A stretch of DNA of 64,000 nucleotides from NCBI GenBank assembly GCA_023391815.1, contig JAEWAF010000043.1, forward strand, positions 186,001-250,000. The letters are read 5' to 3'. Below are positions 34,535 to 44,025 of this stretch, one piece after another (the stretch's first letter is position 1; the number at the start of each line of letters is the position of its first letter). A program made the position numbers and the translations under genes. This DNA is from Pseudomonadota bacterium (GTDB taxonomy: Bacteria; Pseudomonadota; Gammaproteobacteria; Steroidobacterales; Steroidobacteraceae). Under the pieces are notes generated by a model. The model did not search any database and was not told where the DNA came from. It saw only the letters and a program-made list of their open reading frames with translations.

Positions 34535-34657
34535 GCTGTTGAAGTCGACTGAAAAGCTCGTCCGGCGCGAGCGGCAATTGTCCGGGATTTCGTCGCTGGC
34601 GGCGTGACCGGGGTCACGAGCACAGTCCGTGAACTGTCAGGCCCGGCGACACTCGTG
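34535..34657. repeat. Intergenic gap with a 6-bp inverted repeat
   Basis: 123 bases between two minus-strand genes. GTGACC (34604-34609) and GGTCAC (34612-34617) form a 2-base-spaced palindrome, and ACAGT/ACTGT (34622-34626/34633-34637) a weaker one. They could be an operator or leader hairpin ahead of the amidotransferase gene. No promoter is evident. Confidence 0.3.
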
Positions 34658-35773
34658 CTATTCGTGGGTTGCCGGCCCCGATCTGGTCTTCACCCGCGTC
34701 CTCAAACGCTGCGCGAAGGCTCTCATTATGTCAGCGCCCAAGGCAACCATTCCTCGGCCGTTGTACGGATAGAAAGCCAGCGTCCGGTACGCCCGCTCCT
34801 GCCTGGTCCAGATCGACAGCCAGGGCTCGGCGCTACCCAGCATCTCGAAGGAGCTGAGCCGCTCCTCGAAGGCGGCACGCAGCGCCTCCCACATCAGCTG
34901 AATCCCCGGCGAATGCTCGGCCCAGCGCTCGTCATAGCCGATCTTGAGCACCCACCAGCGCCCGGCATGCACGACCGCGATCTGCATGGCGATGGCCGCC
35001 CCGTCCAGTCGCAGGAAACACAGCCGAAGTTGTCCTTGTCGCGCCAGTCGCTGTGCCAGTTGCAGGAAAAAACCTTTCAGTCGCGGGTTGGTCAGCATGG
35101 CGCTGCCGCCCCGGCCCTTCCAACTCGCCGCCTCGACTTTCATGGCCTCCGCCATGGCAGACTCGACCTCCTCGACACCCGGCTTACGGATCTCGACCTC
35201 GACCTTGCCGGTTCGCTCCAGGTTGCGCCGAGCCCGTCGATAGTCCTGGCGACGGCGTGAGGACAGGCTCTGCGAATACTCATCCCAGCTCGAGGCGATG
35301 GGCACGAACGGCGAGCCCGAGGCTTTGAACTCCAGCAACTGGCCGCGGCCGCGCGCCGAGCTTTTGAATGTTTTCAGAAGCGCGCCGTCGGCTTCGATCC
35401 GTTGCAAGACGAGCGGCCGACCCAGGTCGATCACAGATCGGCACAACGTCGCCAGCGCCTCACTGTCGCGATAGCCGAAGCCGCACGGCTCGAACAACGT
35501 GGTCGCGCCGAGAATCTCCAGCCGCTCGAGGCCGCCACCGTTCGTGACCCCCAGCGGCGCTAGCGCGATGATCTCGTCGTCTTTGCGTGCCTGGACCACG
35601 CGCAGAGCGTCGTCGCCATACAAACGTTCGGCGGCGACCAGCGTCCAGTCGACGGACTGAGTGAATTCCTGTGCGATCTGCGGCAGCTGACGCCAGCCCG
35701 CCGCAAGCTCCTCGGGAGAGTCGATCCGGCGGAGCGTTTCGACTGTGTAACCCGCCAGCCCCGCGAAGCTCAT
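34658..35773 (-). CDS. GNAT/CelD-like N-acyltransferase 2
   Basis: 371 residues of the FemAB/BcsL-like GNAT group. SSRRRQDYRRARRNLERTG marks the central helix common to FemAB and CelD proteins, followed by RLCFLRLDGAAIAMQIAVVHAGRWWVLKIGYDERWAEHSPGIQLMW, the acetyl-CoA-domain pattern with AEHSPG. It is 4-base-overlap coupled to the GT2 gene before it. Likely transfers an acyl or aminoacyl group to a sugar amine. The acyl source might be the ACP encoded two genes further on. Confidence 0.78.
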   Translation of the reverse strand: MSFAGLAGYTVETLRRIDSPEELAAGWRQLPQIAQEFTQSVDWTLVAAERLYGDDALRVVQARKDDEIIALAPLGVTNGGGLERLEILGATTLFEPCGFGYRDSEALATLCRSVIDLGRPLVLQRIEADGALLKTFKSSARGRGQLLEFKASGSPFVPIASSWDEYSQSLSSRRRQDYRRARRNLERTGKVEVEIRKPGVEEVESAMAEAMKVEAASWKGRGGSAMLTNPRLKGFFLQLAQRLARQGQLRLCFLRLDGAAIAMQIAVVHAGRWWVLKIGYDERWAEHSPGIQLMWEALRAAFEERLSSFEMLGSAEPWLSIWTRQERAYRTLAFYPYNGRGMVALGADIMRAFAQRLRTRVKTRSGPATHE

Positions 35774-36855
35774 TGCTGAGAAACGCGAGCGGCCAACTCA
35801 CGCGCGCCGTTCAATGTCGCGCGCATGCCTCGAAGCCCCCAGCCGCTGCCGGGAATGCTGGCCAACAACCGCAGCACCGACTCCTGGAGGGATTTCCGTT
35901 CGGTATCGATCGAGGCGGCGCGTTTGAGGTAAGCGCGCGCCTGGCCGCGACGCGCCGATAACAGATCACGCCTCGCCGCTTGTAACAACAAGCCTCGCTG
36001 AACTTCATCGACCTTGTCGCCCAGCTTCGCGTAGAACTCCCTATCGGCCCGCCACACGCGATCGATCATCGCGATCCGTCGTCCCAGTCGAACGCCCGGA
36101 TCGCCACGCGTCAAGCGAACCGCGTCCTCATGACTGCGGTTGAATGTCGTCGCAATATCCGTGTACACACATCCACTCTGCTTCGAAAGGCGCGCGAAGA
36201 ACTCCCAATCGCCGCAGGTCGCCAAGATCTCCGGCAAACGCAGCTGACCCAGCGACGACTTACGAATCAACGAAGCGCTCGGCAACACGTACGGACAGAC
36301 CAGCGAGGAGGCATAGATATCGCCGCCCGCGACCGTGAAGTCCCGGGTCGGCAGCTGCAGCTCGGGCATTCCTTTGATCGAAGCGAACGAGCGCTGCCAC
36401 CGATACGGCTCGATGCGACCGGTGACGTGATCGAGCCACGTGCCCAGCCCATCCGTGATCGGCAGCACATCCGACTCGGGAGTCGGACCTTTGAAGATCA
36501 AGAAATTCGAGAACGTGAAACCCACGTCGTTGAAATAACGTAGCAGCGCGACCTGCAGCTCGAGCTTGTAAGGCGCCCACAGGTCGTCGCTATCGAGCAG
36601 CGCCAGGTACTCGCCTCGTGCTTGTTTGATGCCGAGATTGCGCGCGGCATTCACGCCAGCGTTCGGGCGACGCGTGTAGCGAATGCGGTCGCCGTACTTC
36701 TGCACGGCCGAGGTGGTGTCGTCGGTCGAGCCATCGTCGATGACGATGATCTCGGTGTTTTTATAAGTCTGCGTCAACACCGTGTCGACCGCTTCGCAAA
36801 CCAAAGCGGCACGGTTGTAAGTCGGGATGATGACGCTGACCAGCGGCCCGCTCAT
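35770..36855 (-). CDS. Glycosyltransferase family 2
   Basis: 361 residues, GT-A fold. VSVIIPTYNRAALVCEAVDTVL starts the Rossmann-like half, VIDDGSTDDT and LALLDSDDLW (DxD-type) follow, and CGDWEFFARLS supplies the catalytic-base region. No membrane segment. Overlaps the following and preceding genes by 4 bases each, so it is coupled to two GNAT/CelD-like acyltransferases and may install the amino sugar they acylate (inference). Confidence 0.88.
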   Translation of the reverse strand: MSGPLVSVIIPTYNRAALVCEAVDTVLTQTYKNTEIIVIDDGSTDDTTSAVQKYGDRIRYTRRPNAGVNAARNLGIKQARGEYLALLDSDDLWAPYKLELQVALLRYFNDVGFTFSNFLIFKGPTPESDVLPITDGLGTWLDHVTGRIEPYRWQRSFASIKGMPELQLPTRDFTVAGGDIYASSLVCPYVLPSASLIRKSSLGQLRLPEILATCGDWEFFARLSKQSGCVYTDIATTFNRSHEDAVRLTRGDPGVRLGRRIAMIDRVWRADREFYAKLGDKVDEVQRGLLLQAARRDLLSARRGQARAYLKRAASIDTERKSLQESVLRLLASIPGSGWGLRGMRATLNGARELAARVSQQ

Positions 36856-38132
36856 GAGGACGCATCCGGGTTCTTAGATGCGTCAGCCGCGGGCGCCGCT
36901 TCCTTATTCGCATACGGTGAAGGCCGTGTGCGGTTGAGCTTGCGACGCACTCGGCCGAGATTCCGCCGCAACCAGCGCCAGCCGGTGGCGCGCAGCGCAT
37001 TCGGCAAGCTGTGATAGACACTGATCGTCACGTTGCTGCGAGACACGTTGGCGAAGCGATCCTTGAACGCCTCCTCGCCGATGGTGAAATCCAGCTCGCG
37101 CCGCGAGCGCTGCAGGCCGTCCTCGATGATCTTCCGGGTCAACAGCAGACCGGGCGAATGCTCGGCGTACTGCACTTCGAACGAGGGCTTGTACCAGATG
37201 ATGCTGCCGAAATAATCGAAGCCGAAATGGAACGCGATCGGCTGGCCGTTGAACTCGACCACCGAAAACAACAGCCACCCCGCCGAGTGCAGCGCCGCCG
37301 CCAGCGCCAGATAGAACGTGCGCTGAGTGCCCGCATCGAACAGGCTCGGCCGTCCGACGGCGTGCCAGCGACGCGCATGCTGATCGAAAAAGGTCGGCAG
37401 CAACGACTGAATCTCGCTCAACGCCGAAACATTGCGGAAGCGCACTTCGCCGCGCGAGGAGAACCAGTTGAGCGGGCGCTTCAGGCTGTATTTCTTGAGC
37501 AGCTTTTCGGCGCCGGAGCGATCGCCTTCCAGTCGCAACGCCGGACAGCGCAGCTGCGCTTCCTGCACGAAATACAAACCGCAACCGGCGCCAGCCTTGC
37601 GCAGTTCGGCAACCGTGCTCGACTGGCTCGGCACATTGCTCAGCCAGGCACTGCGCCAGCGCGAGGAATGTTCTCTGAGGAACTTACACAGGCTGGCGAT
37701 GGCGGCCGGTTTGTCATGGGGCAGTACGAAGTCCTGGTAATCGGCATTGCCGGTGCCGACGAACTCCAGCCGCCGGCCGCCCCAGGAGACATTCCGCAGC
37801 ATCATGGCAGCGAAGCCGATCACCCGGCCTTGTCGGCGCAACAGCATGAAAAACAGCTCGTGCGCCCCGCCGAAAGTCTGCCACCAGGCGTCGAACCATT
37901 CGTAGGTCTGGAAGATCGAATTGGTCTCGTTGTGCGCGACCAGCTCGTTCCATTCCTTCGCGGTCAGCGGAATCTGCTCGCGTCGCCGGATGAGCTCGAC
38001 GTGAATGGGGGCTTCCAGCAACGCGGCGGTCGCGGACGGTCGTACGAGGGCCGGCGCCTCAGCACCGCCCGTCACAGCCTCCGCCCTTACCGACAATGCA
38101 CCCATTGCCGTCCCTGCCCGAACAGAACGCAT
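36852..38132 (-). CDS. GNAT/CelD-like N-acyltransferase 3
   Basis: 426 residues. After a variable N-terminus, EWNELVAHNETNSIFQTYEWFDAWWQTFGG and later PIAFHFGFDYFGSIIWYKPSFEVQYAEHSPGLLLT give the double-GNAT CelD pattern (EWF..WW and AEHSPG). The C-terminal 60 residues are basic, then rich in Ala and Pro. ATG 38132 or the internal ATG 38105 could be the start. It follows the deacetylase after 90 bases and overlaps the GT2 start by 4. Confidence 0.78.
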   Translation of the reverse strand: MRSVRAGTAMGALSVRAEAVTGGAEAPALVRPSATAALLEAPIHVELIRRREQIPLTAKEWNELVAHNETNSIFQTYEWFDAWWQTFGGAHELFFMLLRRQGRVIGFAAMMLRNVSWGGRRLEFVGTGNADYQDFVLPHDKPAAIASLCKFLREHSSRWRSAWLSNVPSQSSTVAELRKAGAGCGLYFVQEAQLRCPALRLEGDRSGAEKLLKKYSLKRPLNWFSSRGEVRFRNVSALSEIQSLLPTFFDQHARRWHAVGRPSLFDAGTQRTFYLALAAALHSAGWLLFSVVEFNGQPIAFHFGFDYFGSIIWYKPSFEVQYAEHSPGLLLTRKIIEDGLQRSRRELDFTIGEEAFKDRFANVSRSNVTISVYHSLPNALRATGWRWLRRNLGRVRRKLNRTRPSPYANKEAAPAADASKNPDASS

Positions 38133-38222
38133 CGAAACGCACCCGCTGTGGCGTTGCTGAGAAATTTATGCGCCACATTCCGAAACGATACGCCACGCCT
38201 CGGGGCGCGGCTGTTTACCACG

Positions 38223-39125
38223 TCACACGGATGCTGCGGCGAGGCGTCCAATCTGGGCAGCCTCGAGCTGAGATCGCAGCACTTCCTTGACGGTTGTGAA
38301 CTTGAACTCACCGATCAAGCGCGCGAGCCGCGCTTCGCATACATCCAGGTTGGTGTAGTGGCGGAATTTGGATAGCCAGCTTGCATTGAAGCGCGGCTGT
38401 TCCGCATCGATCTCCCACGGATGCAAATAAAAGATGAACGGCTGTTGCTGTCGTTCGTTAATGGAACGCAGTCCCCAGCGAGTGAACCAGTACGGCAGCA
38501 AGCGGAAATATCCGCCGCCCGCGACCGGCACGCGCCGTCCGAACAGCTCGGCCGTCGACAGTGGAAACTCGACGATGCTCGCGCCATTCTTCGCGTGCAT
38601 CAGTCCGGGCCGCGTCGACGCGCCCGGGATTCCATAACGATCGTGCGCGATCGGAAAAATACTGGAGTCGTAACGGAAGCCCAACTCGCACAGGATATCG
38701 ATAGCCCACAACGAACGTGCCGTGATCGAATAACTGGCCGCGCGATAGCCCAGCACCGGCGCGCCGATCAAATCCTCCAGCAACGTTTTGGACTCGCGCG
38801 TCTCCTGATGAAACACTTCCGGCGTCTGACGATACACGAGCTCGTGCGTCAGACCGTGGCAGGCAACTTCATGACCCGCGGCGTGAATGCGCTTGATCAG
38901 CGCCGGCGAACGCTTGGCGACCCAGCCGAGCACGAAAAAGGTCGCTCGCACGCCGTTCTTGCCGAATAGTTCGAGCAAGCGATTCGTGCTTTGCTCGGCC
39001 CGATATTCCATCGTGTCCCATTGATCGCGGCGGATGACTTCCGCCAGCGCCGAGACATGAAAGTAATCTTCCACGTCGACGGTCATCGCGTTCGCAGTCA
39101 TCGAATGAAGATGCATCTGGCTCAT
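38223..39125 (-). CDS. XrtA system polysaccharide deacetylase (DUF3473 type)
   Basis: 300 residues. MTVDVEDYFHVSALAEVI is the hallmark of the XrtA-associated deacetylase family (D17-x-E-D20). ATFFVLGWVAKRSPALIKRIHAAGHEVACHGLTHELV holds the metal histidines, and GYRAASYSITARSLWAIDILCELGFRYDSS the active-site arginine. FIFYLHPWEID near the C-terminus is also conserved. Likely deacetylates the EPS. The start overlaps the beta-barrel gene by 4 bases (ATGA). Confidence 0.92.
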   Translation of the reverse strand: MSQMHLHSMTANAMTVDVEDYFHVSALAEVIRRDQWDTMEYRAEQSTNRLLELFGKNGVRATFFVLGWVAKRSPALIKRIHAAGHEVACHGLTHELVYRQTPEVFHQETRESKTLLEDLIGAPVLGYRAASYSITARSLWAIDILCELGFRYDSSIFPIAHDRYGIPGASTRPGLMHAKNGASIVEFPLSTAELFGRRVPVAGGGYFRLLPYWFTRWGLRSINERQQQPFIFYLHPWEIDAEQPRFNASWLSKFRHYTNLDVCEARLARLIGEFKFTTVKEVLRSQLEAAQIGRLAAASV

Positions 39126-40459
39126 CGCAAGCCGCTGCCGCCGCCCAGCGAGGACACGTCCTGATTGCCCCAGTAATAAGCCATGGTGAGAAAGGCTCGA
39201 TTTTCCGTGAAGTCGGTGGCGCTGCCTTCCGCGTCACGATCGTATCGCTCGACCATGAAGCGCAGTCCGAGCGTGCGCCAAGCGCGCCAATTCAGTGTCG
39301 CGCCGAGGCGCAACTCATCGTTGCTCTGACCCGCGTTTTCGAACTTCTCTTTCTCGAGGGCCGCTCGCAGATCGAATGTCAATGTACTCGCGATGCGCCG
39401 TGAGATACCCGCGTTGAAGCCAGTACGCCGACGGTCGAATTGAGTGGCACTCTCGTATTCATCCCGAGTGTGAGAAGCGCCGAGCATGAAGCCGGTGCGG
39501 CCGCGCGTATAGCTCCATTCCAACGACACCAGCCGGCTTTGAAACGGATCGGAGGTGGCGGTGATCTGCCCCGCCGCTCCGCCGCCCACGACACCGCCGT
39601 CCAATTGCGCACGCAGCGAATCTCCCGCGTCACCGAGTTGTTGGCTGAGCGTCATTCGCAGCGTCGAGGATGCCGTCATCTGGCGCGCGACATTCATGCT
39701 GATCAGCGCACTGCCCTGCTTGTCCCTGCCATCGCGCTGGAGCCAGGTATAGCCCACGTTGGCATCGATGGTGGTTCGCGAACCATCCAGTTCCCAGCCA
39801 ACGAACACGCTGTCGCGATCGTAGTCCGTGTTCAGCGGATCGTCGAAATCGATGCTCTCGGTCACCGCATTCAACGACAGCTCGTTACGAGCGTTCGGGC
39901 GACGGCCGACAGCCACGCCGCCCGTGGTGCGCGTCGCATCCAGCGGGCTGGTCTCATAATTCGTCGAGGACCAACGGCCGAACAAACGTCCGAAGCCGGT
40001 CGGGCCGAGACGGACCGTGAGATCGGGGCCGGTCGAGAAATAATTCAGATTCTCGCGGGTGCTCGGCGTGCTCGGAGCGAACGGATCGGACTGCGCCTGA
40101 CCGAACGAATCCTGCACGACCCAGTTCAAGGTCTCGGGAACGATGCCCAGCGCCAGCGTGCCATTGGCCGTGCCGATCAGCTCGCTGTCGTAGGTGTTGT
40201 CCATGTATTCGTAGTAGGAAAGATCGACGACGGCGTCGCCGCGCAGGCGCCGTGTGCGTTCCTGCCACAACATATCGAGCCCCATCGTACCGAGGGTCTC
40301 GCTGATCTCATCGTTGGCGACGCGAGTGATGTTGTCGGAGTAGCCGACGCCCGCTTCAGCGGACGCGCTGATATCGGCTCGCGCCGGTGTGCCCGCGGCC
40401 AACGCCATGAAGCCGGCCGCAGCCGGCGCTGCAACCCAATTACGCCGCATGTGCCCCAT
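39122..40459 (-). CDS. PEP-CTERM system-associated outer-membrane beta-barrel protein
   Basis: 445 residues with a signal peptide (cleavage near PARA-DISA, about residue 28). The rest is alternating-hydrophobicity strands with repeated aromatic girdle residues: VDLSYYEYMDNTYDS, VSLEWSYTRGRTGFMLGASHTRDEYE, LGLRFMVERYDRD. This fits the XrtA-associated TIGR03016/EpsL-like barrel, presumed to assist EPS passage through the outer membrane. Ends ...GGGSGLR without a terminal Phe, which is less common for Bam substrates. Between the kinase and the deacetylase in the core operon. Confidence 0.85.
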   Translation of the reverse strand: MGHMRRNWVAAPAAAGFMALAAGTPARADISASAEAGVGYSDNITRVANDEISETLGTMGLDMLWQERTRRLRGDAVVDLSYYEYMDNTYDSELIGTANGTLALGIVPETLNWVVQDSFGQAQSDPFAPSTPSTRENLNYFSTGPDLTVRLGPTGFGRLFGRWSSTNYETSPLDATRTTGGVAVGRRPNARNELSLNAVTESIDFDDPLNTDYDRDSVFVGWELDGSRTTIDANVGYTWLQRDGRDKQGSALISMNVARQMTASSTLRMTLSQQLGDAGDSLRAQLDGGVVGGGAAGQITATSDPFQSRLVSLEWSYTRGRTGFMLGASHTRDEYESATQFDRRRTGFNAGISRRIASTLTFDLRAALEKEKFENAGQSNDELRLGATLNWRAWRTLGLRFMVERYDRDAEGSATDFTENRAFLTMAYYWGNQDVSSLGGGSGLR

Positions 40460-40524
40460 GTACTTTGCCCTTCTCGATCGGCCATGACCGGAGTGCGGCC
40501 ATGACGTTTCTTTTGAATATCGAC

Positions 40525-41517
40525 TCAGCCGTCCGCGACGCTGCGCCGTAAGGAGCCATCGTCGCCTTCGGTGTCACCGGAACGATCACCGTCCTTGTGG
40601 CCATAGTATTGGTAGTAGTACCCGGGGCGGACTTGTTCATCGGTTTGATTCAACACCAAACCCACCGACTTGCCTTCGCCCAGAAGTTCAATGGCATCGA
40701 GCACCGCGCTTTGCGGCGTCACGCCGGCGCGCACCACCATCACGATCTGCCCCACGACGGCGGACAACGTCATCGCTTCGGTCGTGATCAGCAACGGCGG
40801 CGAATCGAACAACACGATCCGATTCGGATACCGCACGGTGATCTGATTTGCAATCTGCTCCATGCGCGAGCTTGCCAGCAGCTCGTTGGCCGTCTCGATT
40901 GCCTTGCCGGCCGGCAGAATGCTCAAGCCCGGCACGTCGGTCGGCAGAAGTGCCGATTCCACGTCCAGCGTCTCGTCACGCAACAGATCCATCAGGCCGA
41001 TCTCATTCTGAACGCCGAAGGTTCTGCTCAGATGTGCCTTGGCGACATCGGCGTCGACCAGCACCACCGACAGATCTTTTTCCAGCGCGAACGACAACGC
41101 GAGATTGATGCTCGTGAACGTCTTGCCGTCGCCGGGCATGGCGCTCGCGATCATGATGCGATGACCGCCCGGCACTTTCGGTACGCCGCGACCCAGCGCA
41201 TTCGCAATCAAGGGTCGCTTGATCTGGCGATACTCACCAGCGAGCTGACGCTCCTGGCTCAAGGGCGGCAACAGCTCCGCGTGGCGCAGAGCGTCGCGAT
41301 CGATGTGCACGATGCGGCTCGGACGCACCGGTTCGAGCGTCGGCACAGCGGTGACGATCGGGGTTGCGTGCGTCATCGATGGCGGCGGTGACGGTACAGG
41401 GCGCGTCGCCTGCATCGGCACCGTGTTCAACGATGCTTGTGGCGCATGTGCCGGCGGCACCTGCGAACGCGACTCCTGGATCTTCTTTAATGCTCGTTCG
41501 ACCAGACTCATCGTCAA
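40525..41517 (-). CDS. XrtA-associated tyrosine autokinase (CpsD/CapB type)
   Basis: 330 residues. A proline-rich N-terminal 70 residues is followed by the BY-kinase P-loop ASAMPGDGKT (Walker A at 125-133), Walker A' VVLVDADVAK (151-160) and Walker B RIVLFDSPP. A tyrosine cluster (PGYYYQYYGHKDGD) at the C-terminus is the autophosphorylation site. It controls polymer length with the membrane chain-length protein encoded just upstream (9-base gap), and the phosphatase at 65-616 is its likely antagonist. Confidence 0.9.
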   Translation of the reverse strand: MTMSLVERALKKIQESRSQVPPAHAPQASLNTVPMQATRPVPSPPPSMTHATPIVTAVPTLEPVRPSRIVHIDRDALRHAELLPPLSQERQLAGEYRQIKRPLIANALGRGVPKVPGGHRIMIASAMPGDGKTFTSINLALSFALEKDLSVVLVDADVAKAHLSRTFGVQNEIGLMDLLRDETLDVESALLPTDVPGLSILPAGKAIETANELLASSRMEQIANQITVRYPNRIVLFDSPPLLITTEAMTLSAVVGQIVMVVRAGVTPQSAVLDAIELLGEGKSVGLVLNQTDEQVRPGYYYQYYGHKDGDRSGDTEGDDGSLRRSVADG

Positions 41518-41526
41518 CTCCGGGCC

Positions 41527-43140
41527 TTAGCCCAACATCTGACGCAGCAGGCGCGACGCGGGCTGCTGCACGACCACGACCGCGATGAATACGACGAACA
41601 GGGCCGCGGCGGCGACGGCGTAACGCACCAGGCCCCGGCGCAACTGAGCCTGATATTTCTCGACCCAGCTGCGAGTGACGGAACCGAGCACCGGCAGGCC
41701 CGTCATGTCCGCGAGCGAACGGCTGGTCGAGAATACCGGCCGCAGCATGTGCATCACGTAGGCGACCGCGCAGCCGGCGCCGACGCCGAGCACGAACACG
41801 GCGAGCAGGAACAACGGACGATTCGGGAAGATCGGTTTGAAGCTCGCGCTCGGCGGGTCGACGATGTTGAACTTCACGACGCCCGTCTGCTCGGCATCAC
41901 CGGACAGACGCGCTTTCTCCAAACGTTCCAACAAACTGTTGTACTGCGTGCGAGTGACCGTGTAGTCACGAGTCAGGCGCGCATATTCAGCCTCGACCTC
42001 CGGCGCGGTATCGACCAGACGCCGCAGCTCGCTCTCGTTACGTTGATGATCGGCCAACTGGCTGCGCAGGGCGGCGATTTCCACGTCGGCCTGGTTCAGC
42101 GCCGTTTGAATGCCCTGATAGACCGGGTTGCTCGACGCATTCGCGACCGCGGCGGCGCCCGCATCGCCCCGACGCAACGCCGCCAGTTCTTCCTGCTGAC
42201 GCGCTTTCAACGCATCCAATGTTTCCTTGGTTGCGATGACTTCAGGATGTTTCTCGGTGTAACGGAGCAGCAGATCGTCCAGACGAGATTGTGTCTCCTG
42301 GATACGAGTCGCGGTGTCCTGCGGACCCGTGCTGGCGCCACTCGCCGAGCGACCGCCGGAGCCGGTATCGGTCGGCGGCACGAACGGCGTTTCGCCACGC
42401 AGCTGTCGCTGCAATTCAGCGCGACGGCTGTTGGCTACGGACAGCTGACTCTGCAGTCGCTTCACTTCCTGCGCTTCGGTCGTCAGGCGCGCGAAATAGC
42501 CGCCCTCGTCGCCCGGCACCAGGCCCAGGTTCTTTTTCTTGAACTCGGCGAGCTGGTTTTCGGCCTCGGCGAGACGACGACCGTAGTCGGTCAATTGCTC
42601 CTTCAGGAAGCGCTGTGCGGACGCCGTGCCGTTGCGGTCCGAGCCGATCGTGTCTTCGACGAAGGAGTTGAGCAGCATGTCGACCACTTTCAACGCCGTC
42701 TGGCGATCGTGATCGGTGAATGAAATACGGAACAATGTATTCGGGATGCGGGGATCGCGCGTCAGCGGCGGCTCGAGCGCGACATCGACGCGAGCCATGA
42801 TGCTGTTGAGTAGAGCCTCGCGTTCCGGACCCGTGCGTGCCGTCACGTCGAGACCGGCCTGCTGTGCAACCTTCTCCAGGTTCGCCCGGCCGAGCAATGC
42901 CTGACGCACCAGATTCAGCTGCGACTCCACGTCCATGTTGACGACCAGACCGTCGACGGCCTTGCTCAACGCCGTGCGCGTATCGACGTTCACGCGAGCG
43001 CTGGACTGATAGCTGTCCGGAATCGTGAACACCACGAACCAGCCGAACAGACAGACGCCCCACGCCACTGCCAGCGCATAGCGCCGGAAGCGCCAGGCGC
43101 CGCGCAGCTCGTTCAAAATCTGATCGATCAGTGCCTGCAT
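41527..43140 (-). CDS. XrtA system polysaccharide chain-length determinant (Wzz/PCP type)
   Basis: 537 residues. Membrane segment AVAWGVCLFGWFVVFTIPD near 28-47, then DSYQSSARVNVDTRTALSKAVDGLVV (PCP domain). A long coiled-coil region follows (about 175-395, rich in Glu, Gln, Arg), then the conserved PP-rich NIVDPPSASFKPIFPNRPLF before a second segment. An extra C-terminal segment AVAAAALFVVFIAVVVV makes three. It regulates EPS length in the periplasm with the kinase encoded next. Confidence 0.9.
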   Translation of the reverse strand: MQALIDQILNELRGAWRFRRYALAVAWGVCLFGWFVVFTIPDSYQSSARVNVDTRTALSKAVDGLVVNMDVESQLNLVRQALLGRANLEKVAQQAGLDVTARTGPEREALLNSIMARVDVALEPPLTRDPRIPNTLFRISFTDHDRQTALKVVDMLLNSFVEDTIGSDRNGTASAQRFLKEQLTDYGRRLAEAENQLAEFKKKNLGLVPGDEGGYFARLTTEAQEVKRLQSQLSVANSRRAELQRQLRGETPFVPPTDTGSGGRSASGASTGPQDTATRIQETQSRLDDLLLRYTEKHPEVIATKETLDALKARQQEELAALRRGDAGAAAVANASSNPVYQGIQTALNQADVEIAALRSQLADHQRNESELRRLVDTAPEVEAEYARLTRDYTVTRTQYNSLLERLEKARLSGDAEQTGVVKFNIVDPPSASFKPIFPNRPLFLLAVFVLGVGAGCAVAYVMHMLRPVFSTSRSLADMTGLPVLGSVTRSWVEKYQAQLRRGLVRYAVAAAALFVVFIAVVVVQQPASRLLRQMLG

Positions 43141-43147
43141 GGTTTGC

Positions 43148-43855
43148 TCAGAAGAAGGATTGCGGCACGACGATCACATCCCCCGGCTTCAATTCCAGGT
43201 TCTGACCCATCGCACCTTTGTTCACGAGGTCATCGACCTTGACACGCAGCTCCGTGTCCTTGCCGTCGACTTTCCGGACGATCTTGCCGCGATTGCCCGC
43301 CGCGAATTCCGTGAGCCCGCCCGATGCGAGAATTGCATCGAGCACGCGCATGCCTTCGCGATACGGCAGGGACTGCGGAGTGGTCACCTGCCCGATCACT
43401 TTCACCTGGCTGAACGCGCTGACCGGATTCGTGACGATCACATTGACCTGCGGCGAACGGATGTATTCGGCCAGCACGCCCTCGATGTCACGAGCCAGCT
43501 GAGAAGGCGTTTTGCCGACGGCGATCATGTCTTCGACCAGCGGCGTGGAAATCTTGCCGTCCGGACGCACCGGCACCGTTTGGGTCAGCTCGGGATTGCG
43601 CCACACGAATATCTGCAAGCTGTCGCCGGGGCCGATGCGGTAATCCGGCGCGACCGAGCTGGTCGCCATCTGTGGCATCGGCTGAGTGGCCTGCGGCGGA
43701 GTGTCGGCGGGGTTGACACTTCCGGGGAGTTTGTTCGATTGTGGGGCCGGCGCGGAGCTGGCTGTAATGGGTTGGGTTGCTTGGCTCCAAACACTCGTGG
43801 CCCAGAAAAACATCAACATGGCCACGAAGTTGAGCGCCGAAAATTGCTTCTGCAT
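43148..43855 (-). CDS. Polysaccharide export protein (Wza-like, XrtA system)
   Basis: 235 residues from ATG 43855; a further 13 in-frame residues upstream lack family features. Signal peptide, then a Thr/Pro/Gln-rich linker (about residues 25-60), then the export domain YRIGPGDSLQIFVWRNPELTQTVPVRPDGKISTPLV and the SLBB domain VKVIGQVTTPQSLPYREGMRVLDAILASGG. No lipobox cysteine follows the signal peptide (SVWSQA), so it is probably not lipidated, unlike classical Wza. It forms the periplasmic/outer-membrane passage with the beta barrel. First gene after the 170-base gap within the core. Confidence 0.9.
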   Translation of the reverse strand: MQKQFSALNFVAMLMFFWATSVWSQATQPITASSAPAPQSNKLPGSVNPADTPPQATQPMPQMATSSVAPDYRIGPGDSLQIFVWRNPELTQTVPVRPDGKISTPLVEDMIAVGKTPSQLARDIEGVLAEYIRSPQVNVIVTNPVSAFSQVKVIGQVTTPQSLPYREGMRVLDAILASGGLTEFAAGNRGKIVRKVDGKDTELRVKVDDLVNKGAMGQNLELKPGDVIVVPQSFF

Positions 43856-44025
43856 TCGATTCGTCACAAGTGAAAGGTGGCAGAGGGTCGCCACGCCCAG
43901 CGAACTGCAGTACGGCTCACGTCATGCATGCATCACAGCGGCGGTAGCCTAACAGAAAAGCCGCCAAAACCACTGGAATAGCCCTTAAAACCGTGACGTA
44001 GCGCGCGCTTGCAGTACTCCCGTGC
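43856..44025 (-). promoter_or_regulatory. Gap between prsT and the export operon
   Basis: 170 bases; the only sizeable break in the upper half of the minus-strand run. GGCGG (43940-43944) and CCGCC (43961-43965) could pair across a 16-base loop. No standard sigma-70 or sigma-54 promoter is convincing. A separate promoter for the export-chain-length-kinase genes is plausible here but not shown. Confidence 0.25.
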
